NCBI RefSeq assembly: GCF_000238915.1
Contig: NZ_BAEG01000010.1
Location: forward strand, 54,159-118,158
DNA: 64,000 bases
From: Arthrobacter globiformis NBRC 12137
GTDB lineage: Bacteria; Actinomycetota; Actinomycetes; Actinomycetales; Micrococcaceae
Direction of reading: 5' to 3'
The notes under the pieces were generated by a model. It was not told the DNA's origin and made no database searches. It saw only the letters and a list, made by a program, of their open reading frames with translations. Shown here in pieces: positions 7,359-16,122 of this stretch (positions are counted from its first letter, which is position 1; each line of letters starts with the position of its first letter). The position numbers and the translations under genes were made by a program.

Positions 7359-8309
7359 TCAGACGGCGGCCAATGGCCCCGCGTACCGGAATGTGCCGTG
7401 GACCCCGCCGGGCCACAGGGCGAGGGGCAGCAGTTGGAAATGGTCGCCCCAGTTCTTGTCCGGCGCCTCGACGCCCAGGGACGCCGCCGGAACGAAGCCG
7501 AAGCGCGGGTAGTACTCGGTGCTTCCGAGCAGCGCGATGCCCTTCTCCCCCGCAGCATTGGCACGGACGACGGTTTCGCGCATCAGCGCCGAGCCGATGC
7601 CATGGCGCTGCAGCCGGGGCGTCACGCAGATGGGCCCGAGCCCCAGCAGCTCAAGGTCATCCACCCACGCACGGGTGCTGATCACGTGGCCGACGATTTC
7701 GCCGTCGAGTTCGGCGACGATGCTGAACTCCGGCAGGTATTCCTCGGCGACAAGCAGCTCGCGGAGCACTTTGACCTCAACCGGCTCCCCCGCCACGGGC
7801 AGGCCGGTGACCGGCGAAACGGCGAACGCATCGGCGGTCAGGGCGAGGAGGGCGTCGCGGTCCCCGGGCTGTTCGCTGCGCAGGACCACTTCCCGCACCG
7901 GTTCGGGCTCGGCGGCGTTGGCGGCTGAGAGGCCGGCCAGGACCTCCAGCGCCCGCGCCGCATCAGCCACCGGCACCAGGAGATGGTCGTGGTGGAAGCC
8001 GGCCAGAACGTTGCAGCTGATCCGGGCCTGGGTCAGTGCCCTGCTGACGGCCGCGGTCAGGCCCACCGCCTCCAGGGCCGAGTGGACCTCGAGGGTGATC
8101 CAGGCGGCCACGAAATCGTAAGGCAGGTCCAGCGCGTCCGCTTCGGCCCGGGGCAGGACCACCGTGAGCCCTTCGGCCTCCCGGACGGCGGCCTCGATGT
8201 GCCCCGCCAGCGGCTTGCCGTGCGGCCAGAGCACATAGACGTACTCCCCCTCCCTGAGCACCGGACGCATCGAGGCAAGGAGAGTTTGGAGGTTCTTTTC
8301 ACCCGTCAT
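7359..8309 (-). CDS. ACT-domain (DUF2241-like) and GNAT acetyltransferase fusion protein
   Basis: 316-residue two-domain protein. Residues ~1-140 match the ACT_3/DUF2241 type of small ligand-binding domain (GEYVYVLWPHG, PYDFVAAWITLEVHSALEAVGLTAAV, SCNVLAGFHHDHLLVPV). Residues ~150-316 are a YhbS-like GNAT N-acetyltransferase with the acetyl-CoA loop region RLQRHGIGSALM and a typical YYPRFGF motif. In most genomes these are separate proteins; here an amino acid-sensing type domain could regulate acetylation. Substrate unknown. The ATG at 8309 has no strong ribosome-binding site; the internal ATG at residue 14 would truncate the ACT domain. The tRNA gene lies immediately downstream. Confidence 0.85.
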   Translation of the reverse strand: MTGEKNLQTLLASMRPVLREGEYVYVLWPHGKPLAGHIEAAVREAEGLTVVLPRAEADALDLPYDFVAAWITLEVHSALEAVGLTAAVSRALTQARISCNVLAGFHHDHLLVPVADAARALEVLAGLSAANAAEPEPVREVVLRSEQPGDRDALLALTADAFAVSPVTGLPVAGEPVEVKVLRELLVAEEYLPEFSIVAELDGEIVGHVISTRAWVDDLELLGLGPICVTPRLQRHGIGSALMRETVVRANAAGEKGIALLGSTEYYPRFGFVPAASLGVEAPDKNWGDHFQLLPLALWPGGVHGTFRYAGPLAAV

Positions 8310-8388
8310 GCAGCCAGTCTATGGCTGCACCCTGCCGTTCCCGGGAGGGCCGCACCAAGGTAGACCGCCCCGCCCGGGAAACGCGAAA

Positions 8389-8416
8389 GCGGCCGTTCCC
8401 AAAAGGGAACGGCCGC
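8389..8416. terminator. Hairpin terminator downstream of ndh
   Basis: Perfect 12-bp stem (8389-8400 with 8405-8416) closed by an AAAA loop. It lies between the ndh stop and the start of the ACT-GNAT gene; on the minus strand TTT follows the stem. It probably ends the ndh transcript. Confidence 0.75.
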
Positions 8417-8491
8417 CGTCGTCGTTTGTGGGGCCTCCGCCGCCGAGGGTTCCCTGGCTGAGCTGAGCGAAGCGAGGGAGGCGGTGGGGAT

Positions 8492-9967
8492 TTACTTGGC
8501 CTCAGCCTTGACGGGATCCTTGGCGCCGCCCTGGGGAGCGTCGGCAGCCTTCTCAGCCGGTGCGGCCGGAGCCGGAGCGGCGGGAGCTGCCGGCTTGGGC
8601 GCCGGGGTGGCGGCGGCCACGAAGGCGCCGCGCGGGTTGTCCAGGTCCAGCAGCTGGGTGGTGTCGCGGCCTGCGAAGAAGCTCAGGACCCAGTTGAAGA
8701 TCACGCGGAACTTGCGCTCGAACGTCGGCATGGCCATGCCGTGGTAGCCACGGTGTGCCAGCCACGCGAGGGGGCCCTTGAGCCCGATGCGGCCGAGCAG
8801 GTTGATGTTGGCAACACCCTTCCACTCACCGAAGCCGGCCACAGCACCGAGGTTCTTGTGCTTGTAGTCCACCAGCGGCTTGTCCCAGCGGGAAGCCCAC
8901 AGGTTCTTCGCGAGGCGCTTGGCCTGGCGCAGCGCGTGCTGGGCGTTGGGAACGCAGGTGCCGTCCGGCAGGCCGCCGCCGGTCAGGTCGGGAACCGCGG
9001 CGATGTCACCGGCTGCCCAGGCGTTGTCGATGATGCCTTCGTCGCCCGAGATGCGCAGGTCCGGCAGGACGCGGACGCGGCCGCGGGGCTCCAGCGGGAA
9101 GTCGGTGGAGCGGACCATCGGGTTGGCCTGCACACCGGCGGTCCACACGAGCGTGTCGGTCTCGAATTCCTGGGCCGGGGTCTTGTCCGGCAGGTTGATG
9201 AGCTTGAGGGAACCCTCGGCGTTGTCCAGCGACGTGTTCAGCAGGACCTCGATGCCGCGGCTGCGGAGGTGCTCGACGACCCACTCGGCCTGCTTCGCGG
9301 TGACCTCGGGCATGATGCGGCCCATGGCCTCGACGAGGACGAAGCGGACTTCCTCCTGCTTGACGCGCGGGTTGTTCTTGACGGCAGCGCGGGCGAGGTC
9401 TTCCATTTCGGTGATGCACTCGATGCCGGCGAAGCCGCCGCCCACCACCACGAAAGTAAGGGCGCGGGCGCGTTCGGCGGGGTCGGTCATGGTGGAGCCG
9501 ACCTCGATGCGGTCAAGGACCTTGTTGCGCAGCGCAACGGCTTCCTCGATGGTCTTCAGGCCGATGCCCTTGTCCGCCAGGCCCTTGATGGGGAACGTGC
9601 GGGTGATGGCGCCGGCGGAAAGCACGACGTCGAAGTACGGCACCTCGAAGTTGTCGCCACCGTCAGCCGGGGCAACCACGGCCGTGCGGTTGGCGTGGTC
9701 GATGGATACGACGCGGCCCTGGATGAGCTCGGTCTGCTTGAGGTGCTGGCGGTGCGAGACCACTGCGTGGCGGGCCTCGATGTTTCCGCCGGCAACTTCC
9801 GGCAGGAAGGGCTGGTAGGTCATGTAGGGCAGCGGATCAACGACGGTGACGATGCCGCCTGCGTTCGCGATCTTCTTCTGCAGTTTGAGGGCTACGTAAA
9901 GGCCGACGTACCCGCCGCCGACGACGAGCACACGCGGACGATCCTGGAGCTGTGGGGTGGTTGCCAT
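8492..9967 (-). CDS. ndh: Type II NADH:quinone oxidoreductase (NDH-2)
   Basis: 491-residue FAD protein of the membrane-associated, non-proton-pumping NADH dehydrogenase family, which passes electrons from NADH to menaquinone. The FAD-binding Rossmann motif VVGGGYVGLYVALKL is at ~14-28 and the NADH-binding motif VVVGGGFAGIECITEM at ~175. The fold ends with the family's amphipathic C-terminal region (HRGYHGMAMPTFERKFRVI, FFAGRDTTQLLDLD). The last ~45 residues are an Ala/Pro-rich tail, variable in actinobacteria. The gene is monocistronic between two hairpins, and its promoter region holds a Rex-like palindrome. The ATG at 9967 has GGAG very close upstream. Confidence 0.92.
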   Translation of the reverse strand: MATTPQLQDRPRVLVVGGGYVGLYVALKLQKKIANAGGIVTVVDPLPYMTYQPFLPEVAGGNIEARHAVVSHRQHLKQTELIQGRVVSIDHANRTAVVAPADGGDNFEVPYFDVVLSAGAITRTFPIKGLADKGIGLKTIEEAVALRNKVLDRIEVGSTMTDPAERARALTFVVVGGGFAGIECITEMEDLARAAVKNNPRVKQEEVRFVLVEAMGRIMPEVTAKQAEWVVEHLRSRGIEVLLNTSLDNAEGSLKLINLPDKTPAQEFETDTLVWTAGVQANPMVRSTDFPLEPRGRVRVLPDLRISGDEGIIDNAWAAGDIAAVPDLTGGGLPDGTCVPNAQHALRQAKRLAKNLWASRWDKPLVDYKHKNLGAVAGFGEWKGVANINLLGRIGLKGPLAWLAHRGYHGMAMPTFERKFRVIFNWVLSFFAGRDTTQLLDLDNPRGAFVAAATPAPKPAAPAAPAPAAPAEKAADAPQGGAKDPVKAEAK

Positions 9968-9985
9968 AACTCCAGAGTACAGTAC

Positions 9986-10005
9986 TTTGTGAAAATCTTC
10001 ACTAA
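9986..10005 (-). promoter_or_regulatory. Rex-like operator in front of ndh
   Basis: Near-perfect palindrome with 8-bp arms and one mismatch: TTTGTGAA (9986-9993), spacer AATC, TTCACTAA (9998-10005). This matches the TTGTGAA-N4-TTCACAA form bound by the NADH/NAD+-sensing repressor Rex. It lies 19-38 nt upstream of the ndh start and next to a TACTGT that could be the -10 box, so binding would block transcription. The right arm overlaps the stop of the subtilase gene. The assignment is by motif only; no rex gene is in the window. Confidence 0.5.
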
Positions 10006-11399
10006 CTTCGCCTGTGGGCCGGTTCCACCTTTGTCACCGCGCCCGTTTCCGGGTCCTCCACTCCCCCTCCGGTGGCCCGGTACGCCCTCCGGAGCTGGAC
10101 CGTGCCGGCCACAATGATGGCTATGAACAGCCCGCCAAACCCGATGACCACCGCGGCCGGCAAAGCACTGTCCAGCTGCGACGGCGGCACCGCAACCGGC
10201 ACGGTCGCCTTGGGCAGGGTCGCCTGGGCGGTGGCTGCCGGGGCCGTCGGCTCGGGAGCGGGCGTGGCGAGGTTCCCGCGCCGGTGCACGCGGATCCAGT
10301 CCGCGATGGAACCCAGCGGGTTGGACTTCGTCTCGGCCACGTCGTCCTTGAGTGCCGCCTCCGCGTTGAGGACGCCGAAGCCGTACAGCGGGTCCTTGCC
10401 CGGTGAGCCCTCGTCCTTGGCGGTGGAGACGATCCTGTTGATGACCTGCTTGGCGCTCATCTCGGGCCACTTGGAGCGGATCAGTGCCGCAACGCCGGAG
10501 ACGATGGGCGTGGCACCGGACGTGCCGGCCCATTCCGCGTAGCTGCCGCCTGGCAGTCCGCCGGCGAGCTTCTCCGCAGGTGCTGCCACTCCGATGCTGA
10601 TGCCCTGGGAGGAGGAATCGGTGCTTGCCTGTCCGTTCAGGTCCAGGCCCGCTACGGTCAGCACGCCGGGGATGGTGGCAGGAGCCCCGACCTGGACGTT
10701 GCCGCCCACCCGGTTGCCGGCCGCGGCCACGATGACCACGTCCTTCTGCTCGGCGTACAGGAAGGCGGCGTCCCAGCTTTGCGGCCACTCAGGCGACGTG
10801 CTGCCCAGCGAAATGTTGATGACCTTGGCGCCGTTGTCCACCGCCCAGCGCACAGCCTCCGGGATCTGGTCCTGGTCGCTCTTGCCGCCGGGGTTGGCCG
10901 ATCCCAGCCAGGTGGACACGGACAGGATCTGCGCCTCGGGTGCCACGCCCATGATGCCGTCCGGCTTGGTTTTGGAGGCCGTTGCGGTGGCGTTCGGGGA
11001 AGGCTTGGCGCTGGCCGTCGCCTTCTTCGCCGGCTCGTGTCCGCGGCCCGCGAGCATGGTGGCCACCAGCGTGCCGTGCTCGGGCTTGGCACCGATGCTC
11101 TTCTCGCCGTCGGGGGCGCCGGCACCGGAGACGTCATGGCCCCCGGCCAGCACGCCCTTGAGGTCGGGGTGGCCGCCGTCCACGCCGCTGTCGATGACAG
11201 CAACCTTCACGTTGGCGCCCTTGGAGACCTCCCACGCCTTGGTGATGCCGGCTTCTTTGAGCCAGTACTCCTTGTCCCGCCAGGAGTCGGCCTGCGCGGC
11301 CGGTGCGGTGGCGACGGCGGACGCGGCGATCCCGCCGGCAAGCACCGCGGACAGAAGGGCCGAGACCGTCCGGCGAAGCCGGGCTGTTGCTCTGGTCAT
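10002..11399 (-). CDS. S8 family serine protease, mycosin-like, membrane-anchored
   Basis: 465-residue secreted subtilase. The signal peptide ends near AQA (~37). The catalytic triad is visible: Asp in AVIDSGVDGGHPDL (~70), His in EHGTLVATMLAGRG (~110) and Ser in GTSGATPIVSGVAALI (~292). A ~20-residue Thr/Ala/Lys insertion follows the His motif. After the catalytic domain comes an Ala/Pro-rich stretch, one membrane helix (~415-437, LPAAVVIGFGGLFIAI) and a short basic tail. This layout is that of mycosins, the type VII secretion-associated proteases, but no type VII genes are in the window, so the substrate is unknown. It lies 18 bp downstream of the ppx gene and is probably cotranscribed. Confidence 0.87.
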   Translation of the reverse strand: MTRATARLRRTVSALLSAVLAGGIAASAVATAPAAQADSWRDKEYWLKEAGITKAWEVSKGANVKVAVIDSGVDGGHPDLKGVLAGGHDVSGAGAPDGEKSIGAKPEHGTLVATMLAGRGHEPAKKATASAKPSPNATATASKTKPDGIMGVAPEAQILSVSTWLGSANPGGKSDQDQIPEAVRWAVDNGAKVINISLGSTSPEWPQSWDAAFLYAEQKDVVIVAAAGNRVGGNVQVGAPATIPGVLTVAGLDLNGQASTDSSSQGISIGVAAPAEKLAGGLPGGSYAEWAGTSGATPIVSGVAALIRSKWPEMSAKQVINRIVSTAKDEGSPGKDPLYGFGVLNAEAALKDDVAETKSNPLGSIADWIRVHRRGNLATPAPEPTAPAATAQATLPKATVPVAVPPSQLDSALPAAVVIGFGGLFIAIIVAGTVQLRRAYRATGGGVEDPETGAVTKVEPAHRRS

Positions 11400-11417
11400 G
11401 CAGGATCCAATACTTGG

Positions 11418-12374
11418 TTAACTTGGTGCCTCGGCACTCAGGGCAATTCCATCAAGAATATCGTGCTCGCTGGCGGTGGCCGTAATTATGCGGCCGCTGC
11501 TGAGTTCGCCCATGCGGCTGAGGATGCGTCGCCAGACCAGCGCGCCGGCGCCAATGACGTCCACCCGGCCGGGGTGCATGTACGGCAGTTCGGCCCTCTG
11601 CGCCCGCGGCATCTGCAGCAGGTCGGTGGCTGCCGCCTGGACCGCAGAGATGGACAGTTCGGCGCCGTGGATGGCCCCGGGCAGGTATTCGGGCAGCTTG
11701 AGCGCGTGCGCGGTGATGGTGGTGATTGAGCCGGCAACCCCGACGACGGCGGTGCTGCGTTCCAGCGGAACGTCCAGGTGCGCTTCGGCAATGGCGGCGT
11801 CGACGTCTGCCTCCGCGGCGGCGATCTGTTCGGCCGTGGGCGGATCCGACGTGAGGTGGCGCTCGGTCAGCCGGACGCAGCCGATGTCCACCGACTTCGC
11901 GGCGATCACGCCGTTGGCGTCACCGAGCACAAACTCCGTGCTGCCGCCGCCCAGGTCCACCACCAGGACTTTGTCCTCGGCCGAGATAGGCAGCACGCTG
12001 CTGGCGCCGGCGAAGGAAAGCGCTGCTTCCTCTTGGCCGGTGATCACCTCAGGCTCCACGCCGATGAGGTTCCGGATGCCGTCCACGAAGACCTGGCGGT
12101 TCCGGGCGTCCCGGCTGGCCGAGGTGGCCACGAAGCGGACTTTCCGGGCCTGGTACTCGCGGATAAGCGCGGCGTAGTCAGCCGTGGCCGCGAAGGTGCG
12201 CTCCAGCGCTTCGGGCGCCAGCTCGCCGGTAGCGTCGACGCCCTGGCCGAGGCGGACCACGCGCATTTCGCGCACGATATCGGTGAGCCTGGCGGCCCCG
12301 TTGCTGCGGTCGATGTCGGCGATGAGCAGGCGGATGGAGTTGGTACCGCAGTCAATGGCGGCCACCCGGGTCAT
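11418..12374 (-). CDS. ppx: Ppx/GppA family exopolyphosphatase
   Basis: 318-residue member of the Ppx/GppA phosphatase family (ASKHA fold), which removes terminal phosphates from polyphosphate or from pppGpp. It has the phosphate-1 loop AAIDCGTNSIRLLIAD at the N-terminus and the phosphate-2 loop VVDLGGGSTEFV in the middle. It is shorter than E. coli Ppx (about 510) and corresponds to the short actinobacterial form (mycobacterial Ppx2, next to eno and ftsB). Its ATG overlaps the DUF501 stop by 4 nt. Polyphosphatase versus pppGpp hydrolase activity cannot be decided from sequence. Confidence 0.92.
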   Translation of the reverse strand: MTRVAAIDCGTNSIRLLIADIDRSNGAARLTDIVREMRVVRLGQGVDATGELAPEALERTFAATADYAALIREYQARKVRFVATSASRDARNRQVFVDGIRNLIGVEPEVITGQEEAALSFAGASSVLPISAEDKVLVVDLGGGSTEFVLGDANGVIAAKSVDIGCVRLTERHLTSDPPTAEQIAAAEADVDAAIAEAHLDVPLERSTAVVGVAGSITTITAHALKLPEYLPGAIHGAELSISAVQAAATDLLQMPRAQRAELPYMHPGRVDVIGAGALVWRRILSRMGELSSGRIITATASEHDILDGIALSAEAPS

Positions 12375-13090
12375 GCGCCTGCCTCCGTTGTGGTTGCGCC
12401 GGTGGTGTCTGTGGCGGGGGCGTCCGTTGTGGTTGCGTCCGCCCTGGATTTGCGGACGGGCGCCGGCCGGCCGACGATGTCCGGCAGCCCCTGCGGGCCG
12501 TGGCGGCTGAGGTCCCGGGAAGGTGCCTCACCGGCCGTGTCCCAGGCGCCGTCGCAGTAGCAGCGGTCGGCGGTCCACCATTCGCTGATGGCCGCGACGG
12601 CCTCGTCTCCCAGCGGATTGACGCCCGGCCCGGCGGCCAGCGAGTGTCCCACCAGGACGTGCAGGCACTTGACGCGGGTGGGCATGCCGCCGGCGGAGAC
12701 GCCGTCGATCTCCGGGACGTCACCGATGCCCGAGCGTGCTCCGATGTCGGCGCGGGCAGCCAGGTACGCCTCGTGGGCGTTCCGGTAGGAGGCCGCCAAC
12801 GATTCGTCGGCGGCAAGCCGGTCGTTCATGTCGTTCATGAGGCCGCCTGCTTCAAGCCGGGAGACCGCCGACGTGATGACGGGGTGGGTCACGTAGAACG
12901 TGGTGGGGAATGGTGTTCCGTTGCTGAGGCGCGGGGATGTTGCCGCCACGAGCGGGTTCCCGCAGACGCAGCGCGCCGGGATTTCCACAACGTCACGCAC
13001 CGGCCTCCCCAGCTGGCGGCTGAGCACATCGAGGTCCTGCGCTGATGGCTGCCGGGATTCACCGGGGGCGGTTGCCGTGTTGTCGTCCAC
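12371..13090 (-). CDS. DUF501 domain-containing protein
   Basis: 239-residue protein of the actinobacterial DUF501 family; function unknown. The core contains DLDVLSRQLGRPVRDVVEI at the N-terminus, then cysteine/histidine-bearing motifs (CVCGNPLV, RVKCLHVLVGHSLA) and a DRCYCDGAWDT stretch that suggests metal binding (inference). The last ~45 residues are Thr/Ala-rich and variable. The GTG at 13090 is chosen because homologues start close to the conserved DLDVL motif. It overlaps ppx by 4 nt and follows ftsB by 75 bp. The ftsB-DUF501-ppx order is conserved, hinting at a link to cell division or envelope growth. Confidence 0.88.
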   Translation of the reverse strand: MDDNTATAPGESRQPSAQDLDVLSRQLGRPVRDVVEIPARCVCGNPLVAATSPRLSNGTPFPTTFYVTHPVITSAVSRLEAGGLMNDMNDRLAADESLAASYRNAHEAYLAARADIGARSGIGDVPEIDGVSAGGMPTRVKCLHVLVGHSLAAGPGVNPLGDEAVAAISEWWTADRCYCDGAWDTAGEAPSRDLSRHGPQGLPDIVGRPAPVRKSRADATTTDAPATDTTGATTTEAGA

Positions 13091-13165
13091 TGGCGTGGCC
13101 GTCCTTCCTGCCCGGATCTGGCTGCCCCGAAAATCCGGTGGACAGTCCCGCGGCGGGCGCCGCTC

Positions 13166-13936
13166 CTAGTCTGTTGCCGAGCGCCTGACGGACTCCCAGA
13201 GGGAATCCACCCAGGGCACGTCGGCGGGGTCTTGTGTTTCTGCTGCACTGGGCTGGCTGCCTGATGCGCCGGCCGGCAGGTCGCTGCCGAACACCCAGTA
13301 GCCGGTCTCTCCCGGCATAACCATGTTAATGCGGTCCCGGGCCTGCTGCTTGACGTAGTTAGGATCCTGCCAGCGCGAGACCTGCCGTTTGAGGTTGTCC
13401 TGGGTCGCCTTGCTGTCTGCGATGTCCGACTCCAGGGCCGCGATTTCCGCCCGCTTGTCGATAAAGATCTTCACGGTGGGGGCCAGCATGATGGTGATGG
13501 CAACCATCACCACGGCCAGCGCCAGCATGCGCCCGGAAAACGCCTTGGCGGGAACGGGGTCCAGGTTCTCTTCCTCGGCCGCAACGGCTGATGACCCGGA
13601 CTTTCCGCGGCTGTTCCCGGCGCTGCCAGGCTTTCCGGCGGTTCCCTTGCTGCCGGCTCCGGGCTTCGGGCCGGCCTTGTCACCCGGACTTGCTTTGGTG
13701 CCAGTGGCCGTCCTGGTAGCGTCTGTCCTGGAACCGCCACTTTTGGTGCCGGCGCCGGTGGCGCTGCCCGGTGCTTTCGCGCCCGCGCCTGGGTGTCCCG
13801 TCCCGGATTCATGGGTGGCCGTGGCCGGACGCGGGCCGCCGAAGTCCGCCTGGATGACGTCTCCCCCGGCCGATCCGGCGGAGGACTGCTGTGCAGGTGG
13901 GGTCACCCTGGGAACTTTGGGACGGCGGGTAGCCAT
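13166..13936 (-). CDS. ftsB: Septum formation initiator, FtsB/DivIC family
   Basis: 256-residue single-pass membrane protein of the divisome. The first ~130 residues are a low-complexity Gly/Ser/Thr/Lys/Pro cytoplasmic region, much longer than in E. coli FtsB. One membrane helix follows (MLALAVVMVAITIMLAPTV, ~136-155), then a coiled coil (KRAEIAALESDIADSKATQD) and the FtsB/DivIC motif (QQARDRINMVMPGETGYWV). FtsB partners FtsQ and FtsL to activate septal peptidoglycan synthesis. AGGAG precedes the ATG. It lies downstream of eno past a strong terminator, so it probably has its own start site within 13937-13974. Confidence 0.9.
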   Translation of the reverse strand: MATRRPKVPRVTPPAQQSSAGSAGGDVIQADFGGPRPATATHESGTGHPGAGAKAPGSATGAGTKSGGSRTDATRTATGTKASPGDKAGPKPGAGSKGTAGKPGSAGNSRGKSGSSAVAAEEENLDPVPAKAFSGRMLALAVVMVAITIMLAPTVKIFIDKRAEIAALESDIADSKATQDNLKRQVSRWQDPNYVKQQARDRINMVMPGETGYWVFGSDLPAGASGSQPSAAETQDPADVPWVDSLWESVRRSATD

Positions 13937-13974
13937 GACACTCCTGTAACGTGTGGGCGCCTAAAACAAACAAA

Positions 13975-14010
13975 ACCGGTGGCTATGGTCTTTCCACCAT
14001 AGCCACCGGT
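13975..14010 (-). terminator. Intrinsic terminator of eno
   Basis: Perfect 15-bp stem (13975-13989 with 13996-14010) and a 6-nt loop, 19 nt past the eno stop. On the minus strand it is followed by a T-rich run (TTTTGTTTGTTTT), a textbook intrinsic terminator and rare in so GC-rich a genome. Confidence 0.93.
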
Positions 14011-14028
14011 CAGCTGTTTCTTGGGCTA

Positions 14029-15388
<1,360 letters not shown>

Positions 15389-15429
15389 AGAGTGGTGCAC
15401 GTTACGGAAACCTATCCAGAACCCGGACG

Positions 15430-16122
15430 TCATGATCCGGGTGCTGAAGATTCCGGGTAGCGGTTCTGGTATCGCCGGACGGCCCCGCGGAGGGCACGTT
15501 CGGCGTCGAACCCCCTGTCCCGGGCAGAACGGACGACGGCGAGCAGCAGCTCGCCGAGTTCGGCTTCGGTCTCCATCGTTTCGGCGAGGCTGGTTTCGAG
15601 GGGCCTGGTTTCGACGGGCTCAACCGGCGGGAGCAGCCCGGCCCGTTCGGCCCGGTCAAGGGTTTTCTGGGCCCGGGCCAATGCCGGCAATGCCACCGGG
15701 ATGCCTTCGAAGGGCGTGCTGCGCTCCGGGCTTTCGGCCTTTTTCACGGCATCCCACTTGAGCACGATCTCCTCCACCGTGGCGGGAAAGGAGTCCTGGA
15801 GGGAACCGTCCGGGCGGAAGACGTGGGGGTTGCGGCGGATCATCTTCCCGGTGAGGCCGCGCGCGACGTCGCCGAAGCCGAACACCCCGCGTTCCTCGGC
15901 GAGCCGGGCATGCAGCACCACCTGGAGCAGCACATCGCCCAGCTCGCCTTTCAGGTCAGCCTCGTCCGCACCGGTCTCGATGGTCTCGGCCACTTCGTAG
16001 GCCTCCTCCAGCAGGTATTCCACGAGTGACTCGTGGGTGAGGGCGCCCATCCACGGGCAGTGCTCGCGGAGGGCGGCAATCACCCGCAGCAGCTCCCCCA
16101 CCGGGTCGGGGCTTTCAGCCAA
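15430..16122 (-). CDS. mazG: MazG-family nucleotide pyrophosphohydrolase
   Basis: 230-residue MazG nucleotide pyrophosphohydrolase, which removes pyrophosphate from non-canonical or excess NTPs. The MazG motif LTHESLVEYLLEEAYEVAE and the metal-binding EADLKGELGDVLLQVV are both present in the first ~90 residues; HVFRPDGSLQDSFPATVEEIV follows as in longer MazG proteins. Between the two halves of the C-terminal region is a Glu/Thr repeat (PVETR, PLETS, LAETM) encoded by a 15-bp tandem repeat. The TTG at 16122 overlaps the add stop by 8 nt, implying coupling; no strong ribosome-binding site. Part of the conserved mazG-eno-ftsB neighbourhood. Confidence 0.9.
   Translation of the reverse strand: MAESPDPVGELLRVIAALREHCPWMGALTHESLVEYLLEEAYEVAETIETGADEADLKGELGDVLLQVVLHARLAEERGVFGFGDVARGLTGKMIRRNPHVFRPDGSLQDSFPATVEEIVLKWDAVKKAESPERSTPFEGIPVALPALARAQKTLDRAERAGLLPPVEPVETRPLETSLAETMETEAELGELLLAVVRSARDRGFDAERALRGAVRRYQNRYPESSAPGS
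15576..15620. repeat. 15-bp tandem repeat (3 units) inside mazG
   Basis: Three head-to-tail 15-bp units (15576-15590, 15591-15605, 15606-15620) share a TTTCG core: TCGTTTCGGCGAGGC, TGGTTTCGAGGGGCC, TGGTTTCGACGGGCT. The last unit continues into CAACCGGCGGG, giving the GGTTTCGA...CTCAACC form of a dispersed actinobacterial palindrome. The reading frame is kept because the unit is a multiple of three. Confidence 0.7.
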
